The notes under the pieces were generated by a model. The model had not been told where the DNA came from. It was given only the letters and a program-made list of their open reading frames with translations, and made no database searches. This document shows, piece after piece, positions 43,147 through 52,392 of a DNA stretch of 59,449 nt. Numbering within the stretch: position 1 is the first letter of the stretch; each line of letters starts with the position of its first letter. Position numbers and translations under genes: made by a program. The stretch is from Bacteroidaceae bacterium (GTDB lineage Bacteria; Bacteroidota; Bacteroidia; Bacteroidales; Bacteroidaceae): assembly GCA_017470525.1 (NCBI GenBank), contig JAFUYM010000020.1, positions 1 to 59,449 of the forward strand. Direction: 5' to 3'.

Positions 43147-43717
43147 AAACAGTTTCGATAATGAGTTTAATATCGCCGAGCAGCGAATGATGATAGTAAT
43201 AATCCAGATTGATTTTCACTTTGTCGGGATAGATGACCTCGTCGTTATACTTCTGAGGGTCATCTACTTGCGCCAAGATTTCTTCCTCATTGCGATACTT
43301 CAACGAGGCAGGTCCTGTGATGCCCGGTCGCAACTTCAGAATCAGTCGGTCTTCACCTTCCAGCAGGTCGGCATACCCTGGCACATCGGGACGAGGTCCC
43401 ACAAAACTCATGTCGCCAATCAGCACATTCCACAACTCAGGCAACTCGTCCAGTTTATATTTCCTTAATTTAGCACCAAGAGGCGTTATTCGACTCTCGC
43501 CAGCCACTGACACGGAACTGCCACCATGCCCCACCGTCATGCTACGGAACTTGTACATCGTAAATAACTTTCCATTTTTTCCCACACGTTTCTGAGAGAA
43601 AATGGCAGGTCCTCCTGGCATTTGTACCCGAATCAGCACCCACACCACCAACAATACAGGCCACAAAAAGCACAAGCCCACGAAAGCCACCGCTTTGTCA
43701 AATAACCACTTTGCCAT
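43139..43717 (-). CDS. Monotopic phosphoglycosyl transferase (PglC-like)
   Basis: This 192-residue protein has the N-terminal hydrophobic re-entrant helix (AVAFVGLCFLWPVLLVVWVLI) and the PGT motifs: FSQKRVGKNGKLFTMYKFRSM, the catalytic DELPELWNVLIGDMSFVGPRP (Asp-Glu dyad) and RPGITGPASLKYRNEE. It transfers a phospho-sugar from the UDP-sugar to undecaprenyl phosphate, starting the glycan. It stands next to the GT4, aminotransferase and dehydratase genes, as in bacillosamine-type systems. Confidence 0.92.
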   Translation of the reverse strand: MAKWLFDKAVAFVGLCFLWPVLLVVWVLIRVQMPGGPAIFSQKRVGKNGKLFTMYKFRSMTVGHGGSSVSVAGESRITPLGAKLRKYKLDELPELWNVLIGDMSFVGPRPDVPGYADLLEGEDRLILKLRPGITGPASLKYRNEEEILAQVDDPQKYNDEVIYPDKVKINLDYYYHHSLLGDIKLIIETVCG

Positions 43718-43753
43718 AGAGAGTTCAGAGATTAAAAATGGTCAGGATTATGG

Positions 43754-44338
43754 TTAGGGTCTTGAACTTCCTTTTGGTCTATCCTCTATCAACACGTCCC
43801 CATTTTCCAGTTCTTCCACCACAATCACATCACACGCTTTTTGGCTCGCCTTCATCGACCCGATGTTTGCCTTGTTGATGCTCTCAAACATCCGAAGCCC
43901 TAATGCTGTCGCCATGTCCATCCCCACCTTGCAGAGTTTCGTGCACACACCCTTCCCTTGGTGGTTCATGTCCACCATTTTGCCAAGGAAGCACTTGCCA
44001 TTGACAAAACAACGCAAGAAGGCGTAGCCAATGATTTCGCCCTGTTCTTCCATCACATAGATGACATACGAACCACGTTTCAGCAAACGCCTCAAGGTCG
44101 CCTCGTCGAAGCCATGGGGACGGAACCACCGATAAGCATCTTCTGGCTGACGTGTAAAGAATGCCGCCAAGGCAACAGCATCCTCAACTGTCGCCAGACG
44201 GATGCCATTCTCCCACGACTGCTGCAAACGGCGTTTCCCACCATAACGCAGGACGAAAGTCCCTGCATTCAGCAGTTCCACGCCTTCCCACATCCATGGG
44301 CAATGCTTCTGCACCCAATGTGCTACTTCATACAACAT
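43754..44338 (-). CDS. GNAT family acetyltransferase
   Basis: This 194-residue protein has a GNAT core: IRLATVEDAVALAAFF, then VIYVMEEQGEIIGYAFLRC, and the acetyl-CoA-binding GKMVDMNHQGKGVCTKLC. In this position it may acetylate the amino-sugar made by the aminotransferase, taking the place of the hexapeptide PglD enzyme. It lies 36 bases upstream of the PGT gene on the same strand. Confidence 0.75.
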   Translation of the reverse strand: MLYEVAHWVQKHCPWMWEGVELLNAGTFVLRYGGKRRLQQSWENGIRLATVEDAVALAAFFTRQPEDAYRWFRPHGFDEATLRRLLKRGSYVIYVMEEQGEIIGYAFLRCFVNGKCFLGKMVDMNHQGKGVCTKLCKVGMDMATALGLRMFESINKANIGSMKASQKACDVIVVEELENGDVLIEDRPKGSSRP

Positions 44339-44357
44339 CTGTTCACATCCCTTTTCT

Positions 44358-45302
44358 TTATCTTACATTGAGTACAGAATTAAACATTTCCATCAGCCCA
44401 TACTGCGGTTTCCACCCTAATTGTTCGATTTTTTCTGTCGATAACGGGAGATACATTTCTGGCAAATAGTAGTGAGTTTCCGTTTTCTGTACAACAACGT
44501 TGATAGAAGGACAAAAATGCTCTCTAACAAATTCTGCCATTTCTCTGATGGAACAATACGTGTCCTTATTCGCCACATTATATGCTTCACCAGCCACTCC
44601 ATGAGTCAACAATAGAAGAATGGCTCTGACGGCATCCAACGTGTGAAGGTACATGCGTTTCGTCCTGCCTTCAGTATGGAGCACAATGTCCTGATGGTCA
44701 CGGGCACATCTTGCAAATTGAGCATACACACGCATATCATGAGCAATATCAACCCCAGGACCAAAGGTCTGCGTCAATCTAGCGATAGAGACTGGGACAG
44801 AATACTCTTTTGCATAACTGTGGCACAATGTCTCTGCCATACGCTTTGCCATCGGGTAAGAACTCCTTGTATTCAAAGGGTTCACATAGCCCTGTACAGA
44901 TTCATCAACATGAACACTCTCATCGTGGATGGCTCCATAGACCTCGATGGAAGACAAAAAGACCATGCCTTTGACCTGATATTGTTTAGCCATCTGCAAC
45001 ATCGTGCGTGTCCCGTTAACAATAATGTCAATCGTTTCAACTGGGCACTCATCCATGTATTTAGATGCAGTCGGGCATGCCGCATGAACTATATAATCCG
45101 CATTCCCAGTGACATTCAATTGCTGATTTGACGAGAAATCGTGCTTCACATAAGTGATTTGGGCACACTGCCCAAATCTTTTCTCGGCTTTGGATACATC
45201 ACGCACAGGAAGTATCAACTTATTTTCACCATCTCTCAGTAGATAGTCAACTAACGCCCCACCTATCAAACCCGTGGAACCCGTTACAAGAAATGTACTC
45301 AT
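44358..45302 (-). CDS. NAD-dependent sugar epimerase/dehydratase (SDR)
   Basis: This 314-residue extended SDR protein has the GxxGxxG motif in VTGSTGLIGGALVDYL and the catalytic Tyr-x3-Lys in SSYPMAKRM, with MVFLSSIEVYG in the core. It follows the TarI-like cytidylyltransferase gene by 12 bases on the same strand. Such linkage is common for CDP-ribitol or related alditol modules, although a nucleotide-sugar epimerase is equally possible. Confidence 0.82.
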   Translation of the reverse strand: MSTFLVTGSTGLIGGALVDYLLRDGENKLILPVRDVSKAEKRFGQCAQITYVKHDFSSNQQLNVTGNADYIVHAACPTASKYMDECPVETIDIIVNGTRTMLQMAKQYQVKGMVFLSSIEVYGAIHDESVHVDESVQGYVNPLNTRSSYPMAKRMAETLCHSYAKEYSVPVSIARLTQTFGPGVDIAHDMRVYAQFARCARDHQDIVLHTEGRTKRMYLHTLDAVRAILLLLTHGVAGEAYNVANKDTYCSIREMAEFVREHFCPSINVVVQKTETHYYLPEMYLPLSTEKIEQLGWKPQYGLMEMFNSVLNVR

Positions 45303-45314
45303 ATCGTATTGATG

Positions 45315-46046
45315 TCAAATTCCAAATATTTGTTGATTTTCACGCACTTCCACCATTGCCCGGAACAAAAAGAAGTCGGTTGGGGTCGTGATTTTAATGT
45401 TCTCCATCGGCCCCATGATGGTGTGGATGGTGTGTCCATAATGACTCATAAGCGAGCAGGAGTCGATAAAATCAGGCAAGCCTTCTTCTTTTGAACGCCG
45501 ATGAGCAGCGAGAATGTCTTTCAGCATGAAGCATTGGGGTGCACGTGCAATCAGCGAGTTGTCGCGCGTCGGGATTTCAAATTTGCCATCCGACTGTCTC
45601 ACAATAAAGGTCTCTGTGGCAGGGATGCACGTGATGCAATTTCCCTTCTCCAGAGTCGTATGGATACAATCCGTGATGGTCTCTTCCTTAATCAGCGGAC
45701 GGACACCATCATGAATCAGCACAATGGGATTTTCACCTTCCCCGTTTTCATGAGCATATACCTCAGCAGCACACAAGCCTCGATAGATGGACGACTGTCC
45801 TGACTCACCGCCTGGCACGATGCGCACCACCTTGTTGATTTCAAATTTGCGGAGCATCTTTTCCAAGAACGGAATCCACGAACTGAGGCATGCCACCACA
45901 ATGGCATCAATCTCAGGATGGACATCGAAAAGTTCCAAGGTATAGATGATAATCGGCTTCCCCGCCAATTCGAGGAACTGCTTGGGACGGGAGACGGTGT
46001 GCATTCTTGCACCGACTCCTCCTGCGAAAATAACAGCAATATTCAT
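45315..46046 (-). CDS. TarI/IspD-like cytidylyltransferase
   Basis: This 243-residue protein has the IspD/TarI start IAVIFAGGVGARMHTVSRPK and the HDGVRPLI motif. It transfers CMP to an alditol or erythritol phosphate. Since it lies between an SDR gene and a LicD gene in a glycan locus, a ribitol-5-phosphate cytidylyltransferase (TarI) role is more likely than isoprenoid IspD. It is adjacent to the LicD gene, whose stop is one base from its start. Confidence 0.85.
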   Translation of the reverse strand: MNIAVIFAGGVGARMHTVSRPKQFLELAGKPIIIYTLELFDVHPEIDAIVVACLSSWIPFLEKMLRKFEINKVVRIVPGGESGQSSIYRGLCAAEVYAHENGEGENPIVLIHDGVRPLIKEETITDCIHTTLEKGNCITCIPATETFIVRQSDGKFEIPTRDNSLIARAPQCFMLKDILAAHRRSKEEGLPDFIDSCSLMSHYGHTIHTIMGPMENIKITTPTDFFLFRAMVEVRENQQIFGI

Positions 46047-46973
46047 TTAATCAAACCCTTTCCAATGCTTGATTTCATCCCAAATGACAGGTAACGACAT
46101 GGGCTTCTTCTCCAACACCTCATGTTTTTCTCTCAGAATCTCATCAACACTCACTTTCCGTTCAAGATTCATGTAATAAGCCGTATGGTGACCAGAGCGG
46201 AAATGTGTAGGTGGTGGAGTCATATAGTCCTTGTAAAGATATGTCAAAATTTCATGAGACCCATTGGGTACAAATATTTCCGTATCTTCAAAAGGAACGG
46301 TGACAGCCTTGGCAAACCATTCTTTGGGGTATTGTATGTGCTTCACATCCCAATAAGGCTTATAGTAAGCCCCTCTCACGGAGCAGATTTTCTGATAGAG
46401 TTTGTCCACCTGACGATAGAACCTCCCCCTTTGTGGTGCATAAAACAGTTTCTTCACCAATTTGACAGGTCCCTCGAAGCCGTTGAAGGAAATGAAATCT
46501 TTGAAAATCTCACCCCATGTCTGCTGCGATATGGATTTCCGATACACCCAGAAGGCAGCATGAATGTCATCGTTCAACTTTTCATGCTCCGCATTATGGT
46601 CATCGGACTCATCCAAAGGGAACAAGTCGATGAAGGGTCCCATGATGAAAGGAAACTGCTTGTACTCCCAAAAGGTTTTTGTGCAGTCGTAGAATTTGGC
46701 AAAGGGGTATGGATAGCCTGTATCGTGATAATCAGCCACCATGTAGTTGGTTCCCTTCAGGCTTTCACGCAACGAAAGCAGTTTCTCATAATCCTTGCGC
46801 AACAAGAACACGTCAATGTCATCATCCCAAGGAATGAATCCTTTGTGTCGAATGGCACCCAACAAGGTGCCAGATGCGGCAAAATATTGAATATCATGCT
46901 CTTGGCAAATAGCCGAGAAGGCTTTGAATGTATCCAACAAGACTTTCTGGATTGGACTTAGTTCTGTATTCAT
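46047..46973 (-). CDS. LicD family phosphotransferase
   Basis: This 308-residue protein has the LicD signature: YFAASGTLLGAIRHKGFIPW, then WDDDIDVFLLRKDYEKLL with metal-binding Asp residues. LicD proteins transfer phosphocholine or other alditol phosphates from CDP-carriers to glycans. Together with the TarI-like protein next to it, it probably decorates the glycan with a phosphodiester-linked alditol. It is followed by the cytidylyltransferase gene with no gap. Confidence 0.9.
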   Translation of the reverse strand: MNTELSPIQKVLLDTFKAFSAICQEHDIQYFAASGTLLGAIRHKGFIPWDDDIDVFLLRKDYEKLLSLRESLKGTNYMVADYHDTGYPYPFAKFYDCTKTFWEYKQFPFIMGPFIDLFPLDESDDHNAEHEKLNDDIHAAFWVYRKSISQQTWGEIFKDFISFNGFEGPVKLVKKLFYAPQRGRFYRQVDKLYQKICSVRGAYYKPYWDVKHIQYPKEWFAKAVTVPFEDTEIFVPNGSHEILTYLYKDYMTPPPTHFRSGHHTAYYMNLERKVSVDEILREKHEVLEKKPMSLPVIWDEIKHWKGFD

Positions 46974-47007
46974 GGCGTGTTAGAAGTAGATAGAAATATC
47001 TATAAAT

Positions 47008-48066
47008 TTAGAGAATATACAAATTGTAATATTTCGATGCCATCACTTGGATGTCGAATAACTTGACACGTTCACGACACTTGGCTGTCACGCTGTCAGA
47101 ATAAGCCTGGTCTTCGCAAACATGCTCAATTTCATGTGCCAAAGCCTTGTCATCACCCTGGGAGAACAGGATGCCATAGCCTCCCACAATGTCATGAAGC
47201 CCCTCTACATCGCTGGCAATGAAAGGTTTGCCGCTTGCCATGCCTTCGAGCGAGGAAAGGGAGAGTCCTTCATAATGAGACGAAAGCACCACCACGTCTG
47301 CCTCTTGCAAGAGTGTTGGCACATCAGTTCTGACACCTAAAAACTCAACACGGCTCTCCACGCCGTGCTCTATTGCCAACTGCTTGCAAGCACTGATGAG
47401 CCGCTCATCGCCACCACCCGCCAGTTTCAGCACATACGTCTGTGGTAAATGCTGCATCGCCCGTATGAGCGTCGGCTGGTCCTTCTGTTCACGAAAGGCT
47501 GAGACCATCAGAACAATTTTTTTTGTGTTGTCTTTCGGTGAGATGGTGGCGTGTGCTGAAAAACGTTCCAAATCGATTCCGTTGTAAATGACTTCACACT
47601 TGGAGGCGATGCCCTCGCCCACATGGGCAATCAGATTTTTCTGTGTCAGTTCACTGATACACACGACTTTGTCGTATCGCCCATACATCCATCTATCCAA
47701 CCAACGCCATGCCGCATTGCGTCGTCGATTGGTCGTGTTATGTTCTGTCGTGAAGGTCTTACATGATGCAAACATACTCGCCATCGCCACCGCATATTGA
47801 CATGCCGTATTGTGCGTGTGCACCACATCGTAGTGCTTCATCAAACGCATCAGTTTGAAGACATGAATTGGGGAATAAACGGAGTGTCCCAGGGCTATCA
47901 CCTTGATGCCTCGGCTTTCCAATTCATCGTAGAAAGGTGTCCGCACGCCATCAAACACACATAGGTCAACTTCGTGCCCAGCCTGTTTCATGCGAGGCAG
48001 CAAATCCACCATCAGTTTCTCTGCCCCACCTGTTCGGAGGGATGTGATGACGTGCAGTATTTTCAT
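47008..48066 (-). CDS. GT4 family glycosyltransferase
   Basis: The ATG at 48066 gives 352 residues and overlaps the upstream GT2 stop by four bases. It has the GT4 start ILHVITSLRTGGAEKLMVDL and the donor-side motif VVLSSHYEGLSLSSLEGMASG with the EX7E-type glutamates. It is one of the linear chain of glycosyltransferases in the leftward locus; the sugar is unknown. Confidence 0.86.
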   Translation of the reverse strand: MKILHVITSLRTGGAEKLMVDLLPRMKQAGHEVDLCVFDGVRTPFYDELESRGIKVIALGHSVYSPIHVFKLMRLMKHYDVVHTHNTACQYAVAMASMFASCKTFTTEHNTTNRRRNAAWRWLDRWMYGRYDKVVCISELTQKNLIAHVGEGIASKCEVIYNGIDLERFSAHATISPKDNTKKIVLMVSAFREQKDQPTLIRAMQHLPQTYVLKLAGGGDERLISACKQLAIEHGVESRVEFLGVRTDVPTLLQEADVVVLSSHYEGLSLSSLEGMASGKPFIASDVEGLHDIVGGYGILFSQGDDKALAHEIEHVCEDQAYSDSVTAKCRERVKLFDIQVMASKYYNLYIL

Positions 48067-48959
48067 TGGCGATTCTTCCACAAAACCATCAAATAGAGGG
48101 CAAAACCTACAGGGAACAGCATGAGGGTCATTCCCTTCAACGGGCTCTTATTCAGCCAATCCTTGTCTTTGCTCAACAAACACGAGGAAATGTAGTGCAC
48201 ACAGACACGCATCTTGTTTTTCAGCGTGTTATGCTGCAGTGTCATCTCCAACAGACGCAGTTTGGCAAAACTTCTGGCACTATTGACATATTGCCGCCAA
48301 ATGCCCTGACTCATGCTGTCGGCACCAATCTGATACTCCACATTGCACAGGTTCTCATTCAACAGCAAGATGGGGTATTTGTCACACACTTGCAGCATCA
48401 TGTAGACAGGATTAAAGTTTTTCTCCCCTGGAAAACCAATCTGCGGTGCCACTTCTCTCATCAACTCCGTCCGCATGACAGGCTTTGTGTCGCCACCATG
48501 CAGCCCCTTGAGGTGCAAATCATAGAAATAAACCTCTTCCAATCCCTCTGGGAATCTGCCACCAATCAGTTCTTTCGTGGCAATATTGTAGTCGAGTCCT
48601 AAGAATCCAGCATATTTAGATGAGCCTTTTTGCTGCCAAAAGGTGACAATCTTTTCCACCGCATCGTCGGGCATGTAGTCGTCGCTGTCGATGCACACAC
48701 ACAACTCTGTTTGAATGTTGGCATACGCCGTGTTATACCCAGTGTACAAGCCTCCGTTTTCTTTATAAATATAATGTATCGGGAAGCCTGTCTCCTGATA
48801 ACTCTCCACCAATGCCCGTGTGCCATCAGTGGAACCGTCATCAATGACCATCCACTCAAAATCCTTACACGACTGGCGGCAAAGTGAGTCGTACACACGT
48901 CCCAACGTGTGTGCCCGATTATAAGTAGGGGTAAAAACCGTTAGCGTTTTCATGTCCAT
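48063..48959 (-). CDS. GT2 family glycosyltransferase
   Basis: This 298-residue GT-A protein has the N-terminal LTVFTPTYNRAHTLGRVYDS and DDGSTDGT motifs and the metal-binding VCIDSDDYMPDDA. The C-terminal part has a hydrophobic segment (MTLMLFPVGFALYLMVLWK) that could anchor it to the membrane. It follows the upstream GT2 gene directly and is coupled to the GT4 gene by an ATGA overlap. Confidence 0.87.
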   Translation of the reverse strand: MDMKTLTVFTPTYNRAHTLGRVYDSLCRQSCKDFEWMVIDDGSTDGTRALVESYQETGFPIHYIYKENGGLYTGYNTAYANIQTELCVCIDSDDYMPDDAVEKIVTFWQQKGSSKYAGFLGLDYNIATKELIGGRFPEGLEEVYFYDLHLKGLHGGDTKPVMRTELMREVAPQIGFPGEKNFNPVYMMLQVCDKYPILLLNENLCNVEYQIGADSMSQGIWRQYVNSARSFAKLRLLEMTLQHNTLKNKMRVCVHYISSCLLSKDKDWLNKSPLKGMTLMLFPVGFALYLMVLWKNRQ

Positions 48960-49937
48960 CTATTTTCTAATGATATAGGGAGGAAGTGCACGAAACTCTT
49001 CCGAATGCACATATTTCCATCCATCGGAAAACCCTTTTACATAATTATAAGGAATCTTCAAATTCAGTTTCACAAGCCCTAAACACAGATGCACAAACAG
49101 TTGCCACATAGATTTGTTGACATATAGCCAAGCAGACAGCCATCGCTTGTCACGACTCTGGTAAATCATGCGCCACCAGGTGGCAAACATGCCAAAAGAC
49201 CTTGTATAAAACATCCTATCGCTCTTGTGATAGGTTCCACTACTTGTTTTTGCATCCAAGTTCTTCACACCGCTGTCGTAAAGAACCCCACAGCGATAGC
49301 CATTCAGGAAAAATTTGTAGGATTCAACAGCATCTTCCCCATACGGGAAGCCCATTCTGTCCAACCACAATTCATCGTCCAACCGCACTGTTTTCAGCAC
49401 AGATTTTTTTGTCATCCAACATGGTCCTGAAAAAGTTTCCGTCCAACAAAAAGGTTTCTTTGGGGTTCCATTGTATGAAAAAGAGCCATTTCTGTCCAGT
49501 TTGAAAGCCCAGCCATCATCCTTTCGGGCATAAACGGCATTTGTCAGGAAAGCCATCATCTTCTGCCTGGGCGACATGTCCTGATTTTTGAACGTGTCTG
49601 CGGCTACTACATCTGCCTGATACTCAACCATGGCACCAAGCAGTTTCTCTGCACTATTATCAGCCAGTTCCACATCATCATCCAACATCAGAATCACATC
49701 TGAGTCAATCTCATGATACTCCAACACACGCTGCGCCACCATTCCTTTCTTCACCCAGACATACTGCTCCGTCCCCACACAGAAATCGGGTCTATCATAT
49801 CCCTCTGCAATATAAACAATTACCTTCTGAGGCTGAACAGTCTGGCGCATGATGCTTTCCAATTCCTGTTTCAGCACATCTGGATTTTTTCCTAAAGTCC
49901 TGATAGCAATCGAGTAAGTCAATTCACCTTCCGTCAT
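48960..49937 (-). CDS. GT2-type glycosyltransferase
   Basis: The ATG at 49937 gives 325 residues; the longer open frame adds a spurious N-terminus. The core has YSIAIRTLGKNPDVLKQELES and the ILMLDDDVELADNS metal motif, followed by CWTETFSGPCWM and GFPYGEDAVESYKFF in the acceptor half. It lies six bases after the EpsG-like gene on the same strand. The sugar is not known. Confidence 0.82.
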   Translation of the reverse strand: MTEGELTYSIAIRTLGKNPDVLKQELESIMRQTVQPQKVIVYIAEGYDRPDFCVGTEQYVWVKKGMVAQRVLEYHEIDSDVILMLDDDVELADNSAEKLLGAMVEYQADVVAADTFKNQDMSPRQKMMAFLTNAVYARKDDGWAFKLDRNGSFSYNGTPKKPFCWTETFSGPCWMTKKSVLKTVRLDDELWLDRMGFPYGEDAVESYKFFLNGYRCGVLYDSGVKNLDAKTSSGTYHKSDRMFYTRSFGMFATWWRMIYQSRDKRWLSAWLYVNKSMWQLFVHLCLGLVKLNLKIPYNYVKGFSDGWKYVHSEEFRALPPYIIRK

Positions 49938-49942
49938 TTTTA

Positions 49943-51148
49943 TTACGCTTTGCCTAAAACGTACATAATAATAGTAAACAACGCATGGAGTGCGAGAATC
50001 ATACCAGCCTTCCGGTCTTGGTCTTCCCAAATATGCAAGCGAATCACAGCGTATGCAAGCACTATTGGATAAAGGAACCAACTCAAATAAGCGAATCGGT
50101 TACTAAACGCCGCCTTAATCACCATCACCCAAAAAGAATTTGCCAAAATATATGTCGTTGCCAAGATATTGAATACACGCATGCTATGTGCATCGGCTAT
50201 ACGTCCTGCGCCAGTGATATTAGTTTCCGCCTCTTCTATCGTGTCACCAAATTCTGCGCGCTCCTTTTCAGCCTTTTTTGTCACATACCATGTTAACCAT
50301 ATTGGCATAGCACTGTACGCCAAGAAGTCCCAGCGGAATCCTGTTGATGAAAAAGAATCCGCATATTGGTCCATAGAGTTACCATAAGCCGCCATTCGGT
50401 CATCAAAACCTAATCCTGAAAAGAAATTAATCATAGTTCCACCTGCCACGAGGGATACACCGATGCTGAGCAACCAAAAATATATCGCCCACTTGGGAGA
50501 TTTTATCACATATGTCGCCGCCAAAAATGCAGCAATAGGAAGAGAGAGAGAGCGATGAACACCAAAAGCCAATAACAACACGACACCTGCAGTCAATAGC
50601 CCTTTAAATCCATTGTCTGCCGCTATAGCAAAAGCCCAAATTGCCATGGAACATGCCATGCCATTCCGCATACCATTTACACCAAACTGATAGGTAGAAA
50701 AAGCAGATAAAAAGAAAAGCATTGCCATCCAACAATTCTCTCCGACCAATTTTTGAGCACCTAAGAACGCACAGCCTATATATAGAATTGCTATGATAAA
50801 GAACCATATATGTATAGACAGTCCCGAAACTCTACACATATCACGTATTAGACGCCAGAGCCACTCTTTGTTCAAATCGATAGCAAAGGTCGTATTTATT
50901 GGATCGTATCGGTATCCATGTGCATAATTAATCATATCTCCAAAGGTATAATGCTCAGGTCGCAATCCTATGAAAACCATAAGGAGTAAAGACAAAAGAA
51001 GTGCTGGAGCCATCGAATTCTGTTGTAATAACTTATTGCAATTATCCGAACCCGAATAATTGAAGTACAATAATACACTCACAATGAACACACCCCAATA
51101 ATATATTTGGGGTACTATGCGTGGATCTATTGGCAATCCTTCCATCAT
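49943..51148 (-). CDS. EpsG/Wzy-like polysaccharide polymerase
   Basis: This 401-residue protein has about ten hydrophobic helices, with YYWGVFIVSVLLYFNYS at the start and LLSLLLMVFIGLRPEHYTFGD with the conserved Arg-Asp pattern of the EpsG family. A longer loop after the middle holds charged residues (KAEKERAEFGDTIEE). It probably joins repeat units in the periplasm. It is the only polymerase candidate; no Wzx flippase is visible, so one may lie beyond the right edge. Confidence 0.78.
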   Translation of the reverse strand: MMEGLPIDPRIVPQIYYWGVFIVSVLLYFNYSGSDNCNKLLQQNSMAPALLLSLLLMVFIGLRPEHYTFGDMINYAHGYRYDPINTTFAIDLNKEWLWRLIRDMCRVSGLSIHIWFFIIAILYIGCAFLGAQKLVGENCWMAMLFFLSAFSTYQFGVNGMRNGMACSMAIWAFAIAADNGFKGLLTAGVVLLLAFGVHRSLSLPIAAFLAATYVIKSPKWAIYFWLLSIGVSLVAGGTMINFFSGLGFDDRMAAYGNSMDQYADSFSSTGFRWDFLAYSAMPIWLTWYVTKKAEKERAEFGDTIEEAETNITGAGRIADAHSMRVFNILATTYILANSFWVMVIKAAFSNRFAYLSWFLYPIVLAYAVIRLHIWEDQDRKAGMILALHALFTIIMYVLGKA

Positions 51149-51150
51149 AT

Positions 51151-51861
51151 CTACGACCTCCTATTATGCGAAACCGCCCCCCAGATCCTATGCAGAGGGC
51201 GTGTAAACTTTATTTTCCATGCCGCCATCTTCCCATGAGGTGATTTGCTGAACCAATGGATAGAAACGGTTTGAGCCGTTTGAGTCAATACACCCGTTGC
51301 ATCGTTAAATGGACACAAGTACTCAATTGGCAATATCATGGCATCACACACATTTTGCTGAGTGCCATTACGTTGCAAGCCAAATGGCACAAGAGCCTGA
51401 GTATTCAGTTGCGGGCAACCCTGCATCTTCTCACACACATACTTGCCATCCACCACCAAACCATCATACATCGCCAACATCGCCACCACCGCAGGGTGAT
51501 GTGCCTCAGCAGCAAATCCCAAACCCGTGTTCAAATATTCAGGCGTTTCCCATCCAAAGTAGGCATGACATGCCTCCAACAACTCCTGCGGAAAACGCAC
51601 AACCTCCACATCCGTGTCGAAATACAATCCGCCTTCTCTCTCCACCACAGCCAAACGCACATAATCGCTCAGATACGCCCACATCTTTTGTTCATAACAA
51701 TATTTGGCATAGGCATTTTGTTCCACATCGAAGTTCTGCTCATTCCATTCCTTGATTTCATAATCAGGGAAGTATTTCTTCCAACTATCGAGACATTTCT
51801 GTGCCAGTTTCGGCAGAGGATTTCCACCAAACCAACAATAATGTATTATCTTAGGAATCAT
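51151..51861 (-). CDS. GT32-type glycosyltransferase with DXD motif
   Basis: This 236-residue protein has MIPKIIHYCWFGGNPLPKLA at the start and the DXD motif in GGLYFDTDVEVVRFPQ, as in the Gly_transf_sug (GT32) family. It overlaps the next acyltransferase gene by four bases and follows the polymerase gene by two bases, so the three are closely coupled. Confidence 0.9.
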   Translation of the reverse strand: MIPKIIHYCWFGGNPLPKLAQKCLDSWKKYFPDYEIKEWNEQNFDVEQNAYAKYCYEQKMWAYLSDYVRLAVVEREGGLYFDTDVEVVRFPQELLEACHAYFGWETPEYLNTGLGFAAEAHHPAVVAMLAMYDGLVVDGKYVCEKMQGCPQLNTQALVPFGLQRNGTQQNVCDAMILPIEYLCPFNDATGVLTQTAQTVSIHWFSKSPHGKMAAWKIKFTRPLHRIWGAVSHNRRS

Positions 51862-52391
51862 CTTATCATCAATTCTTGTTTATTCGTCACCACACTCCCA
51901 TCAGGCACCTCACCACGCACGATACATCCCGCTCCAATCACACAGTTTTTGCCGATTTGAGCACCTTTCAATATGATTGCATCGGAGCACACCCATGTGT
52001 GGTCTCCTATCGAAATCGGAGCCGTGTTTAGTTGTGAACTGACACCTGTTTCGGAAGTGTATCGGTGATTATTATCAAAAATCTTCACACTGGGACCAAA
52101 CATACAATGTTTTCCGACCGTGACGTGCTCATGTGCGCTAATCATACAATAGCGATTGAAATAAGTGCCCTCACCAATGTCCAACACCCCTTCGCCATGC
52201 GCTTCAAAGTCACAATAAGCAGCAAACTCACAATTTCTGCCCACCCGAATCGTGCCATTCCGAAAGACCTTCAAGGCGCATAACGGGCTTATTCGCTGCA
52301 TCCAATGCACATCAAAGCGTTGCCAATGAACCAGTTTGTTTAAAGCAATTCTCCACACATTATAGATAATCAGCAGAATCGACTTTATCAT
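51858..52391 (-). CDS. Hexapeptide (LbH) acyltransferase
   Basis: The ATG at 52391 gives 177 residues; the in-frame TTG upstream would overlap the GT4 stop. The hexapeptide repeats are seen in GVLDIGEGTYFNRYCMISAH and SIGDHTWVCSDAIILKGAQIG. The catalytic His is probably in DNNHRYTSE. It adds an acetyl group to the glycan or a precursor sugar. The start lies one base from the GT4 stop. Confidence 0.85.
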   Translation of the reverse strand: MIKSILLIIYNVWRIALNKLVHWQRFDVHWMQRISPLCALKVFRNGTIRVGRNCEFAAYCDFEAHGEGVLDIGEGTYFNRYCMISAHEHVTVGKHCMFGPSVKIFDNNHRYTSETGVSSQLNTAPISIGDHTWVCSDAIILKGAQIGKNCVIGAGCIVRGEVPDGSVVTNKQELMIR

Positions 52392-52392
52392 A

